Source of the DNA: Phaeosaccion multiseriatum
Taxonomy: Eukaryota > Ochrophyta, other classes
Reading direction: 5' to 3'
Assembly: GCA_965112735.1 (NCBI GenBank)
Contig: OZ218954.1
Coordinates: 2,666,001 to 2,730,000 of the forward strand
DNA: 64,000 nucleotides
The position numbers and the translations under genes were made by a program. Position 1 is the first letter of the stretch, and each line of letters begins with the position of its first letter. The notes under the pieces are model-generated. The model had not been told where the DNA came from. It was given only the letters and a program-made list of their open reading frames with translations, and ran no database searches. Shown here one piece after another: positions 53,765-64,000 of this stretch.

Positions 53765-55420
53765 CTATCCTTTGAGCGGCTTCAGTCCGAGCTTGGCCCT
53801 CTCGAGGTTCCAGAACTCGACAGTGCCTTCCTTGACCTTGGCGTCTTCCCCCTCTGCTTTGCTGCCAGTGCTCTTGTTGCTCTTGTCCGACTTGAACAGC
53901 CGACTGTATCTCTTTTCCGCCTTCCTCTTCTTCTTTTCTCGCTGCTTCTCGTCTGCATCAGCCCCCCCGCCACCCCCGCCGCCCACCTCTCCCTCCTCTT
54001 CCTCTTGGTCCGCCTCCTCTGCAGCAGCAGGCGAGCCTCGTCCGCTGTCCTCGCCCTTCTTGCCGCCGTCATCTCTGCGATACCTGCTTCCCCGTGCTTC
54101 GTCTCTTCTCTCATCTCTGTCGCGCCCTCGCCTCCTGTCCCTCTCTCTGCTCCTGCGGTGCCCTCCTCTCCCTCTACTGCGGCTGCGGCTGCGGCTGCGG
54201 CTGCTACCGCTGCTACTGCGGCTCCGACTTCTGCTGTCCGCCCGGCCGCTCCGCCTTCTTTGGTCTCTGCCCCGGCCTCGGCCGTGGCTCCGACTGCGGC
54301 GCCTGTCCCTCCTCCCGCTGTCTCGTTCTCTCCCTTCGTCGCGTCGACGGCGCTCATTCCTGCTTCTGCTCCTACTCCTGCTCCTGCTGCTACTGCTCTC
54401 GCTGTAGCTCCTGCTCCTTCTTCTCCCCCCCCTACTCCGACTGTCACTACGCCCTCTCCCTCCCCTTCCACGACGCCTGTCGTAAGACCTGTCATCTCTC
54501 TCGCGACTCACGCGGTGCCTCTTGCTTCTGTCTCTATCCCTGTCTCCATCTCGACGTGGACTCTCTTCCCGCCGCCTCCTCCTATCTCTGCTGTCACCCC
54601 TCTCCCTCGATCGCTTGCTCTCTCTTTCTCTTGTACCATTTCTATCACTGGAATCACCTCCCCGCTGCCGTTTCCGCACCTCCTCACCCGCCTTCTTCGC
54701 GTTACTCTCCTCGTGATCCTCCACTTCCATCCTGTCCTCTGCTCGTTCCCGCTTCTGCTGCTGCTGCTTAGCCTCTCCTCCTCCTCCCCCCCCCTCCGCC
54801 CCCTCCTCCTCCTGCTGCAGCGACCCTTCCTGCTCAGCCAGGAGGGCCTCCGCCTCCCAGTCTCCCTCGAGTCCAGTCTGATAGGGCTTCTTCAGCAGTC
54901 GCACATCCTCCAGCGCCTGGCGGGCAGGGAGACGTGGAAGTGCAATATCGCAAAAGTACTCTGCGTGCAGCAGCTCGTCTACGATCTGATCAATAGTGGT
55001 CAGCTGCCACCCGCCAACATTCCTCAGGCGAGCCTTGCGAAGGTCGCAGTACAGCGGCTCGAGATAGTGGTAAATGTCCTTGGGCCGACCCACCAAGCGC
55101 AGGTAAAAGCAGCCCAACAACCTCACATACTTGTACTCTTCGTTCTTTATGAACTCGAGCACAATCTCCTTCTCCGGTTGCAGCTGCAGCATCTTCAGCA
55201 GCAGGCAAAGGAACTTGGTCGGCTTGTTGTTCCCTCCGTAGGTGCCGCCAATGTACTGAATGTCCAGCGCACGATCCACCAGCGTCTCAACCGTCAGCCC
55301 GAAGCACTTCTCCTTCCAGTACATGTGGTTGTAGATTTTCGTTCTCGTGATCTTCTCCACCAGCATCTGGGGATCGGTGCCGTGCACTGAGGCCGCCAAA
55401 GGGTCCGTCTGGTTGGCCAT
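53765..55420 (-). CDS. PRPF38A: Pre-mRNA-splicing factor 38A homologue with RS domain
   Basis: An intronless frame of 551 residues from MANQTDPLAA; an in-frame ATG 12 bases upstream is less like the family start. Conserved PRP38 blocks are VHGTDPQMLVEKI, YWKEKCFGLT, FVGG-like YIGGTYGGNNKPTKFLCLLL, KMLQLQPEKEIVLEFIKNEE, KYVRLLGCFYLRL and IDQIVDELLHAEYFCDIALP. PRP38 is a U4/U6.U5 tri-snRNP B-complex protein needed to activate the spliceosome. After about residue 200 comes a long Arg/Ser/Asp/Glu-rich tail with many SRSR and RDRD runs, unlike the short acidic tail of animals but common in plants and protists. A 554-residue antisense frame is its shadow. Confidence 0.95.
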   Translation of the reverse strand: MANQTDPLAASVHGTDPQMLVEKITRTKIYNHMYWKEKCFGLTVETLVDRALDIQYIGGTYGGNNKPTKFLCLLLKMLQLQPEKEIVLEFIKNEEYKYVRLLGCFYLRLVGRPKDIYHYLEPLYCDLRKARLRNVGGWQLTTIDQIVDELLHAEYFCDIALPRLPARQALEDVRLLKKPYQTGLEGDWEAEALLAEQEGSLQQEEEGAEGGGGGGEAKQQQQKRERAEDRMEVEDHEESNAKKAGEEVRKRQRGGDSSDRNGTRERESKRSRERGDSRDRRRRREESPRRDGDRDRDRSKRHRVSRERDDRSYDRRRGRGGRGRSDSRSRGGRRRSRSYSESSSSRSRSRSRSRNERRRRDEGRERDSGRRDRRRSRSHGRGRGRDQRRRSGRADSRSRSRSSSGSSRSRSRSRSRGRGGHRRSRERDRRRGRDRDERRDEARGSRYRRDDGGKKGEDSGRGSPAAAEEADQEEEEGEVGGGGGGGADADEKQREKKKRKAEKRYSRLFKSDKSNKSTGSKAEGEDAKVKEGTVEFWNLERAKLGLKPLKG

Positions 55421-55686
55421 GGTGCCCGCCAATGCTCAAAATCGGCTCAGGTGCGCTCCTCCTTCCGCCGCCGCCCTATCTTTTCGTTCTTCTTACTCGT
55501 TTTTTTCCTTATGGGCGCCTCTGCACAGGCAGCGCCCGGAGATCTCTGAATATGAAGGCTGAGCGCAGTTGACCAGAACCGGACTTCATTTCATTAACAT
55601 AGAGGCGGCCCCCCGGGGTTTGGTGGTTCTCCACACGACCGACGACAGAGCAGAGTGGGAGTAATTAAGAGAAAGATTGAACCAAC

Positions 55687-56760
55687 ATGGGTGGCGAGGT
55701 AAGTGGAGCGTCCGGGATGCAGATGGGTGCAGTGGGAACTTCCATTCATGAGTGAAGGGGGAAGTGCTTTACTGTTGACGCAAGAGAGCTTTGTCCCAAC
55801 ACCTTCTCTTCTTTTCCTCTCCCTCTCCCCTTTTCACTCACGGCTTTTCCATCCCTGCTCTGGCCACAGCATTCAACGCCATACCAATGGGTGCGGGAGC
55901 AGACGGGGGCCTATGATGTGACGAAGGGCTTTTCCAGAAGAGTCCCATGGAACAAGAAGGAGGGGCAGGACTACATGAAGGATGGAGACGTGCTGACGGA
56001 GAAAGAGTTCAACGAACGCACACAAGAGCAGACCACGCAAGCCAGGGAGCTTAAAAAGTACGACGCCGATGGGCGCTTAGACCGCTCAGACTACCAGGCT
56101 CCCGCTTGGTTCTTATGGAGGCAATATGTGAGTGCCTTGGACGCCGACCTACCTCGATCGCTCCATACCCCTTGTGTGTGGAGTGCATCTGCACGAGCAG
56201 CCGCCCTCTCATTCTACCTCTGCTTGAGTTGCACCTTATGGGGCTGAAGAGATGAGGGAAGGAGAATGAAAGAGAAGGCGGAAAGCAGCACTCCTAACCT
56301 ACCACACTTCCTTTCCTCCTCTCTGCGTGCGTTACTTTCACTGCAGCCCAAATCGGAGCCCGACCCGGCTACCCGTTTCCGCAACCCCGACCCGGCAGAG
56401 AGGTTAGTACATGGGCGGCGGTGTTTGGTGCCGCACTACAGGGATAGAGGCCGACTCACAGTGTTTAGGAGAGAAGAGGACGTTAAGAGCGAGCATCACC
56501 ATTCTCTTCCCCATCGTTCGTCATCGGAATCTCTTCTCCCTCTCTCCCTCCTCCACGCCCTCCCTCCCTCCCTCTCTTTCTCTCTCTCCTCCCTTCTCTC
56601 TCTTCCAAAACATCTCATCCCCCTCCCCATCCCTGCTGCTGCTGCTGCTGCTGTCTTCTAAACATCCACGAGTAGGAGGTGCAGCACATATGCCATGAAG
56701 CTCCTGGCTGGCCGTGTGGCGGACTTTGGTCTAGAGATGGGTCCTGGGCCGGACAATTAA
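55687..56760 (+). CDS. Small unidentified protein, 133 residues
   Basis: Exons: 55687-55698, 55870-56127, 56347-56402, 56685-56760; 402 bases, all in phase. The first exon has only four codons (MGGE). The protein is hydrophilic, with Trp-rich spots (PYQWVREQTG; RVPWNKKEGQDYM; APAWFLWRQY) and a Glu/Thr/Gln helix in the middle (KEFNERTQEQTTQARELKKY). There is no signal peptide or membrane segment. I do not recognise it; it could be a small mitochondrial or cytosolic complex subunit, which is a guess. It is divergent from PRPF38A, 266 bases between starts. Confidence 0.7.
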
Positions 56761-57097
56761 GGCACTGTAGAATGTATATATATACACACAACAACGGAGG
56801 ATGCACGAGAGCCTCACCTTTGCTGTGTAAGCGTAGCGGACAAGTGAGTTGCAAAGCCGGAGCTGCAAGCAGCAACAACCCTTCTACATTCAGGACTGCA
56901 CCCCACTGCTGGCGAGACTGACGTGGTGAAGGAGGAAGGAAGGAAGAAGCTATATTTAGGACAAACAAGGTTGTTACAAAAACTAATCAATTGTGTATTG
57001 AGATGATGAAAGATTTAGAGATGAGAGAAGAGATGTGTACATGACATGCATCGCGTCGCATCCCGACCCGTGGATACTTCATATACATATAGCACCC

Positions 57098-58054
57098 TCA
57101 GGCCGCAGCGAGCTGCACCCCACAGGGTTCTCCGTCCCTCCCCGCCACGAGCTCCAAGCTGTCAAAGACCTTCTGACTGAAGTCCACGCGTGCCTCCAGG
57201 TCCACTCGCGAGAGGGTCGGTACCCTCAGCACCAGAGGGACAGGCTTGCTTACAGCAGCAGCAGCAGCCGGAGCAGCAGCCCCCCCCCCGCCCCCTTCCT
57301 GATCGCTGACGGGCGGAGAAGAGGCGTCGTCCTCCGCGCACGCACCCACCTCGAATCCCCCCTCTGAAGAAGCCGAAGCGTCTGCGCCTACGCGAACAGT
57401 GCCCGTAACCGCCGCCAGCCCCGCGCTGGGTGAGTCGAACGTCAACACCAGCTTGACCCAGCGGGCCCCGAGCGCCACCGGCGGCTCTGCTTCGCTCGAA
57501 GTGCCCCCCCCGGTAGCTCTCGCCGCCGCGTCGACGAGGTGAAGTTGGTTGGGAATGACTGCCATCTCGAGAGTCGCAGCCACACTCTTGCTGTCCAGGG
57601 GCCTGGCCGCGGCGGCGAATGCGACCGAACCAGCGGTGCCACTACCCTCCATGGAGGATTGCCCATTTGGCCGGGCTCCTGCTCTCTTACCCAAGTTGTT
57701 CCTCACAAGCAGCCCTTCCCCTTTGATGCCGATTGTCTTCGAGTCGATCAGACTGCGCCTGCCGTGCTCTTGCTCTTGGGCGCAAGCTGGAGAGTCCGCA
57801 TTCGCATCAAACACGACCTTCACCTCGCCATCCACCATCACCACCCGAGCGCAGTGAATGAGTTGGCGCGACAGCGTGAGCAGAGGCTCTGCTTCTGTGA
57901 TGCTCGAGCTGCGCGTGGCTTCGGCTTGGGAGGAGGAGGAGGAGGAGGAGGCGAGGGTGATGTTCTCGCCTTGCTTTGCTCTCTTGAGCACCTGCTCTTG
58001 CATGAGGTACACGCCACTGGCCAGAAACGCCTCCACCAGCTCCTCGATCGATTT

Positions 58055-58147
<93 letters not shown>

Positions 58148-61100
58148 ACAGGTCGACAGTCAGGGCGAGGACAGTGGGCGTCGGGACGAGGGCTCGCTGA
58201 GGAGAGGAGCAAAGCCAAACCGAAGAGGCAAAGAGGGGGGGTACAGCGGGGCAGTATGCCTCGGCGATTCGTCACCTGCCGCCTACAAACAGCACGTCCA
58301 CTTGCACCACCAGCAATCCCTCCACGCCCCAAGCCTCGCTCGGGCTCTCTGCTGCACCACGCACGCACCTACGCACGTCACGCACGCACGCACACACGCA
58401 CACACGCACACACGCACCCATGCACTTACCTCCTCAACGTCCTCGATGTTGCTGGAGAGGCAGCACACCGCGTCGAGCTGCGCCGCTGTCAGACCAAGGT
58501 CAAGCTCCGTCATGTACCTCCTGAACACATCCGTGGCTGCCTCTAGCGACACCTTCGGCTTGCCAGCACCGGCGCTACTGCCAGCGTCAGCACCAGCACC
58601 AGCACCAGGGCCACCAGTGTCAGTGACACAAGTGTCAGCGCCGGCCTGCCCGGTCTCCCCTGTCTCCGTCGCTGCGCTGGAGCCTGCCCCCTCCCCCCCC
58701 ACACCCCCCGTGGTCCTTCTCTGCAGCATGGATATGAGCTTGGCCTTGACCTCTGCGTGCGTGCGGCCCTGCAGAATATGCTCCTCCGAAACGTCTGTGG
58801 TCTGCAGCAGCGCCTTGCGCTTGAGCAGGCCCTCTGAGCTGAACATACTCTCGATGGTACGCGAAGCCGTCCGCACAAATGCCTCGTACCTGTGATGGTG
58901 GTTGTGTGTTGTGGGAGGGATGGAGCATGTGAGGTGGTGGGGTTGTATAAAAGGCTCTGACGTGACACTCACTGTCCTCCAAGACAGGAGTATGCACTTC
59001 CAGACCGCCCCCCAACACACACACGGCTCACAGTCTTCCTCGAGCGGCAAGAGCGGGAAAGAAGAAGCAGCAAGAAGGAATTATCTGGTTCCGTCTTGTC
59101 TTCGTCTAGCTTGTCTTCTTCTGCATCCTTCTTACCGAATCATTCCGTCCATTATGGGTGCTTCGCTGACGAGGAAAAGGACGTGCAGGCGCGAGAGAGT
59201 GAGCAGCTTGGCGTTGAGCAGGACGCGTGTGACTTGTGACACTCGCAGCTGCCCCGTGTAGCCGAAGGAAGATGCCCGTACACTCGATCCGTCCGGCCCG
59301 CACAGCCTGGGGGTCGGGGGTGGGGGCGGGGCGTGGGGTGGGAATATCGAATGACTGAGCGAGTCGAGCAGCAAAACTAGACAGCTGACTAGTGGCCTTC
59401 AACAAGCAAGTGCCGCCGGAGCGAGGGAGTAAGTACTGCAACCGAAAGAATCGCACGACTGCTAGTTAGCTAACGACTGCCAGCCTCTCCCAGCTGGTGA
59501 TGGAGGGATTGGTGAGGAACGATCAGTCTTGCCTTGATCTCCTTAGCCCTTCTCTAGCTAGCTCCTTAGTGAGGCACTTGCTCACTCACCTCTGAGCAGC
59601 CTTGACCTCCTCTTCCTTCATGAGCTGCATCAAGTACTTCTCCATGTCTGTGGCGGCGGCCTCGGCAATGGTGTTGCTGATGGTGGTGAAGCGAGCCTTC
59701 TCAATGGCGATTCCTACCTTCTTGTAGTCAAGCTGACGAGGAGCGAGGAGGAGGAGGCAGGAAGGAGGAGCACGCAAGCAAGCAAGCAACAAGCAAGCAA
59801 GCAAGGGAATGCCAGGCGGCGAGGCAGCCAGCACCGAGCCGTTCGAGTGAGAAGAGCACGACACGCACACCGAACACCAACACGCATCCGGCAACGAAGG
59901 ACCGACCACCACAACACCCCATGCCCCCCCCCCCCGCCTCCCCCCACGTACGCTCCTCTTACCATTCCCAAGTGATTGACAGGGATGAGGTGCAGCATCA
60001 AATTCTCCTCCGTGTGCGTGAGTTGCCAATGCCTGATGCACTTTTTGAACTGTACCCTCGGGATGAAGCCTGTGCCTGTTTCGTCGCGTATCTTGCACTC
60101 CTCGATGGTCTGCTGCACGTGCTTGTCGAAGTCGAAGTCATAGACCATGCTGCTGTGCACGGCTTCCTCGTCGATGACGGCCCTCTCCATGGCCATCTGC
60201 AGAGTAGAGCCGACAGGGCAGAGCACAATGGAGCAGAGCGTTTGGGAGAAGGAGGGAAGGAGGGAAGGAGGGAAGGAAGGAAGGAAGGAAGGAAGGAAGG
60301 ATGGATGGAAGGAAGGAAGGAAGGAAGGAAGGAAGGAAGGAGGGAAGGAAGGAAGGAAGGAAGGAAGGAAGGAAGGAAGGAAGGAAGGAAGGAAGGAATG
60401 AAGGAAGGAAGGAATAAATAAGGAAGGAAGGAAGGAAGGAAGGAGGGAAGTCGGAAGTCGAAACGAAGGAAGGAAGGAAGGAAGGAAGGAAGGAAGGAGG
60501 AGGGAAGTCAAGGCAGGAACTTGCCGTCAGCAATCAGCAGGCTGAACAAAGCAAAGCAAAAGCAAAAGAGGCAAAGCAAAAACAAAGAGCACGCTCGCAT
60601 GAGCCCCCCCACCCCGCACCCGTATCGCACCCATCGCTCACCGTTTCTCTGGCCTTGGCCCGCGCCCTAAACGCCACAATGAGGTCCAGCACAAGGGGGA
60701 TGAACTCTCTGAGGTCGAGCAACCCGTCGTCGTTCTCGTCCACCTCCGCGATGAGCAGCTGCACCTCGTGCTTGGAGATGCCCAGCTTGGCAGACTCGAG
60801 CACCGACGCCATCTCGTCCTGGGTGATGAACCCTTTGTGCTCCTTGTCGGCCTTCTCGAACAGCCCCGTGAGCTTGGTGTTGATCTCCTCCTGCGTTTTG
60901 TCCGTGTCCACCCGTCCACCCATTGATTTCGTTCAGTCAGTCAGTCAGTCAGTCAATCAGTCAGCCAATCAAGCAATCAATTAGTGTTAGCAAGAGCAGT
61001 GGTTGAGAGAGTTATTTCTGTAACGGCACTATACGGCAGGGAGAAGGATTGTCGTGCTCAAATGCCCCTCGTGCTGCGACACTTGGTCTTACCGCTGTCA

Positions 61101-63158
61101 TATCGACGTTGACAGACTCGATGACGCCATGCACATGGCTGTCCTCCGTTGAGCGCTTGGATGCGCACGCCTGATGTTGCCGTCGGCTGTTCACAAGAGC
61201 CTCTACCTCCTCCAGCATCAGCTGCCTACTACCGATCTCCTTCCGATCGTGAATGATTCGGATGTCCAAGACGCCGTCGAAGGGCTTTGCACAAAGCACG
61301 CGAAGAAAACAGATCCAAATTTCCCCTTTGCTCCCGGTCTCCAGGGGCTTGCTTCCCTGCACAAGCAGCTGTTGCTGAGGATCGAGGTTCAACGAGTCGG
61401 AGGCGACGGAGACGGGAAGGGAAGTATGAGGGAGTTAGTACGAGGCTCGGAAAACGACAGCCCTTTCCTTCCCTTCCCCTCCCCACTCACACAACGCTCA
61501 CCTCGCCCCGGATGGAGCTTGGCGGCGTCGTCAAGATATCCTTTCCTTCTGACGAGGACAAGACCAAGGAAGAAGTCGCTTCTTCCTTCTTCACCCTCTG
61601 CTCTGCCTCCTCCCCCGTGACGAGAGCAGCTGCTACACTAGATGCCCCTCCTTTCGAACCATGCTGCTGGTGGCCTCCGGGCCTGACGAAAATGTCCATT
61701 CTCGGAGCAGCGGTGAGTTCCTCATCATGCAAGTGCATGTCGTCCATCATAAGACTTCTCGTGGACCCTTGCACCCCAAGCGACGCCGAGTGCTGCAGCC
61801 GGCATGGCCTGGCATGTCCTTCTTCCGACTTGTGCTTCGCTGCCTCCTCACGCTGTTGCTGCTGCTGTTCTCGTTGCTGCTCCTGCTGCTGCTGCTGCTG
61901 CTGCTGCCGTTGCTGCTGCTGCCGTCGGGACTGTGCTCTCTTGTTCATCACCCCTCCCGTTTTCGGCCTAATCCTTGCTGATGCAGATTGTTGATTTGTA
62001 ACGCGAACTGAGCTCCCCTCCTTCTCATAAAGCGGCGTGTGTTCAGTAGGTGCGCTCACCCCTCGAGGAGGGTTAGCCAGAGTGCTCACACTCTCTCTGG
62101 ACAGAGTCATGGAGCTGTCCTTGCCCAGCATATCGGGCTTCGCCGGTCGACTCACAACGCTGGAGCTGAAGCCATCATCTCTGGGATCCCCCCCCGCCCA
62201 GCGACTAATGTGGCCGCCAGGGGCTCTATTCATAATGTGGCCCGCAGTTCGATCCGTCTTACGCATGCTTAGAATCCTGAGCTGTCTCTTGCGGTCTTTC
62301 CTGTAGCCCTTGACCGGGTAGCAGCTCCTCGTGCGCGATATGCGCTGCATCATAGCCTGGTTCTCGCTGTCGATGATGTATCGCTGGCGCTCTCGTGCCC
62401 TTTCCCGACCTTTCCCCAACACCCCGTGTGTGCTTTTGCCAAGCCTGCTTGTTCCCGACAAGCCCCCCTCCTGCGGTTCCTGTTGCTTGACTGGCATCAG
62501 CGCACCCCTCCTGGAGTGTATCATCTCCAATGCGTTCACAAGCTTGTCATTCTCGTACGCAATCTTCTCTGCACGCCGAGCATCTTGGAAAGTCTTGGAC
62601 ACTCGGTCGGCCACGAAGGACGGCACCACACTGGGGGACACCTGCGGAGGCAGTGGGCAAACGGAGGAGGCCCATGATGAACAATCAAGGCCAACGTGGA
62701 CTGGCTCCTCTCTTTAGCAGATGCGCAGAGCTCTTCCCAAGGACCTTGGCGCTAATGACGAAGACCCAGCAGATACGTAAGACATGTATTGGCTCCTGTC
62801 TTCCTCAGATACACAGAACTCTACACCGCTCAGAACTCTGCACCGCTCACCTGGACGACTGCTTTGGTGCTAGAAAGCTGCTTGATGTGCTTTGTATACC
62901 TTGAAGAAGAAACAAGCAGGCGCAGGGCGCAGGCATGCAGGCATCAGCACAGCAACTCAAACTCCTGTATAGATAACAGCAGGCGACTCACCTCTTGCTA
63001 ACGTTGTTTTTGTACACGAGCACATTGCCAGACGGAGGTTCCCTATTGTGAAACACTGGAGAGCCGCCTCCTCCTCCTGCGGACCACCCGAAGCCCACAC
63101 CTCCTTCTCCACCGGGGCTCGGGCATGGCGGACCAATGGAGCTCGCGAGCTGCGACAT
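57098..63158 (-). CDS. CFAP97-like/EF-hand flagellar candidate protein, 1,283 residues
   Basis: Ten exons: 63158-62992, 62899-62851, 62641-61502, 61374-61093, 60890-60642, 60196-59963, 59732-59590, 59306-59136, 58889-58430, 58054-57098; 3,852 bases, all in phase. The N-terminus carries a CFAP97/Hemingway-like pattern (YTKHIKQLSSTKAVVQ, RAEKIAYENDKLVNALEMI, then IIDSENQAMMQRISRTRSCY), typical of motile-cilium proteins. A polyQ stretch follows. Exon 5 has EF-hand-like loops (KADKEHKGFITQDEM; EVDENDDGLLDLREF). Exon 6 has a degenerate one (IRDETGTGFIPRVQF). The C-terminal 300 residues are acidic or Gly-rich with beta-like strands. Alternatively, exons 5-10 could be a separate EF-hand gene starting MGGRVDTDKTQEE at 60923, but the phases favour one gene. 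Confidence 0.72.
58057..58144. repeat. (AC)n microsatellite, about 44 units
   Basis: A pure CA tract just before the last exon in gene sense, reading (TG)n up to the acceptor CAG. Confidence 0.98.
60243..60510. repeat. (GGAA)n array
   Basis: GGAAGGAAGG units with GGGA and GATG variants fill most of an intron of the CFAP97-like gene. Confidence 0.97.
60930..60974. repeat. (CAGT)n microsatellite
   Basis: CAGT units with CAAT variants in the fourth intron of the CFAP97-like gene; the same motif as 34780-34842. Confidence 0.85.
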
Positions 63159-63800
63159 GGCCGCTGCCAAGTGTCCACCCTAAGAGAGAGGGGAGATGTG
63201 GGGTGCGCAGAAAATTCTGTAACGCCGAGCCTGTGTGTGTTGGGTGTCGAGACCCAAAACCAAAAAAAAATCAAAAAAATCTGCCTTGTCTTTAGCGCAC
63301 GGTGAGCGCGGCCGTCTACCCTCTGCTACCCGACGGGGAAGGGAGTGGCGGCGCCCTCAGCTGCGCCCTTAGCTGCACCCGTAGGTGTACCCTTTTCGGG
63401 AACGGACGGGCCCAGTAGGTAACGTTGCTGCTCTTCCACTGCCTAGTCGACCCCCGCCGATGGGGTGGTCGCACCTAAGAGGAGGCGTACGTCGCACGGG
63501 GCGGCGCAGAAGAAGGGAGCCGTCCTGTCCTGCCCCAAAGGAGAGGAGAAGGAGCCGTCCTGCCCCGAAGGGCACAAGAAGGAGCCGTCCTGCCCAAGGA
63601 GGAAAGAACGGCGCTTGCAAGGGGCCGACAGGCGCACAGTCGCACCCGCGCCCATGAGCAAGGTACCGACGGCGGCGAGGGGCCGTACCGTATGGGGAGA
63701 TGGGGAGAGGCCACATGACTAGTAGCCCCCCTCAAAAGGGCGCCTTTCTACCCACAATCGTCCGTCAATATACCACTCGCTATACAGCGCGCCGTGCTTC
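63159..63800. other. Intergenic with 36-40-base tandem repeat
   Basis: GGAGCCGTCCTGCCC recurs three times (about 63514-63600), spaced by AAAGGAGAGGAGAAG-like text. No supported gene. Confidence 0.65.
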
Positions 63801-64000
63801 TCAGCCCACGTCCGTCCACTCCAGCTGGGCGGCGATCATAACGTGATCCGAGGGTTCGTCGTCGTTGGGCAGTGGCCCCTCCACGTCATCCCGATGCCGC
63901 AGCTCCTTCACCTCCTTCGCCTCCAGGCCTCCCGCGAAAAACACATAGTCCAGGCAGTCGATGAAGGGCTCCTTTTCGTCGCGCACCTGTTGTTCCCACC
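63801..64000 (-). CDS. Endonuclease/exonuclease/phosphatase family C-terminus (5' partial)
   Basis: Only the last ~65 codons are in the window; the stop is at 63803-63801 and the frame is open to the end. The segment FIDCLDYVFFAGG followed by EPSDHVMIAAQLEW matches the end of the EEP fold: an IDY-type strand and the catalytic S-D-H motif, as in CCR4/Nocturnin/ANGEL deadenylases. Family level only; substrate (RNA, lipid or nucleotide) cannot be decided from this fragment. Confidence 0.75.
   Translation of the reverse strand, partial: WEQQVRDEKEPFIDCLDYVFFAGGLEAKEVKELRHRDDVEGPLPNDDEPSDHVMIAAQLEWTDVG

Noticed and set aside
53726-55390. 554-residue plus-strand frame
   Set aside because: Antisense shadow of the Arg/Ser-rich PRPF38A gene; no domain and extreme composition.

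Overview
This is an intron-rich, GC-rich eukaryotic nuclear window, dense in simple repeats. Nearly every gene is split by short GT-AG introns, mostly 60-250 bases, and exon phases can be joined by hand across most genes. The best lineage guess is a flagellated photosynthetic stramenopile. The DUF4336 protein starts with a signal peptide followed by an Ala-Ala-Phe motif, as in plastid import through a secondary plastid. A CFAP97-like protein points to motile flagella. The lineage is an inference only.

Layout: 5'-truncated voltage-gated cation channel (+, 22-3942); secreted EGF-like protein (-, 4011-6829); SDA1 (+, 7254-11797); type I membrane protein (-, 11850-13940); GRIP golgin (+, 14113-15853); NIP30/FAM192A (-, 15882-16836); WDR74/NSA1 (+, 17001-18296); U1A/U2B'' (-, 18772-20331); gene-poor gap (20332-21719); unknown membrane-anchored protein (-, 21720-27035); DDB1-like CPSF_A protein (+, 27207-35414); two secreted Asp/His-repeat paralogues inside a segmental duplication (+, 36161-37450 and 38696-41097); plastid DUF4336 protein (-, 42159-44960); AzgA-type purine permease (+, 45133-47175); methyltransferase-riboflavin kinase fusion (-, 48616 to about 51377); Rab5-like GTPase (+, 51710-53574); PRPF38A (-, 53765-55420); small unknown protein (+, 55687-56760); CFAP97/EF-hand protein (-, 57098-63158); and the 3' end of a probable exonuclease-endonuclease-phosphatase family protein (-, 63801 to the window end).

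Genes alternate strands almost perfectly. Convergent pairs are often only 29-190 bases apart, and four divergent pairs have start codons separated by 164-172 bases. This suggests compact bidirectional promoters. Several genes are core housekeeping: 60S ribosome assembly (SDA1, WDR74) and the spliceosome (U1A/U2B'', PRPF38A).

The most novel locus is 33.7-41.1 kb. A duplicated 3' part of the DDB1-like gene was joined to one copy of a secreted metal-binding-repeat gene. The result is a chimeric reading frame whose hydrophobic C-terminus comes from former intron sequence. The intact paralogue keeps a mucin-like Pro/Thr stalk and a Cys-rich C-terminal domain. Both paralogues share a pro-region ending in Arg-Ala-Leu, which recalls the RXL processing site of diatom silica-wall proteins. 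This is the best candidate for an undescribed extracellular system.
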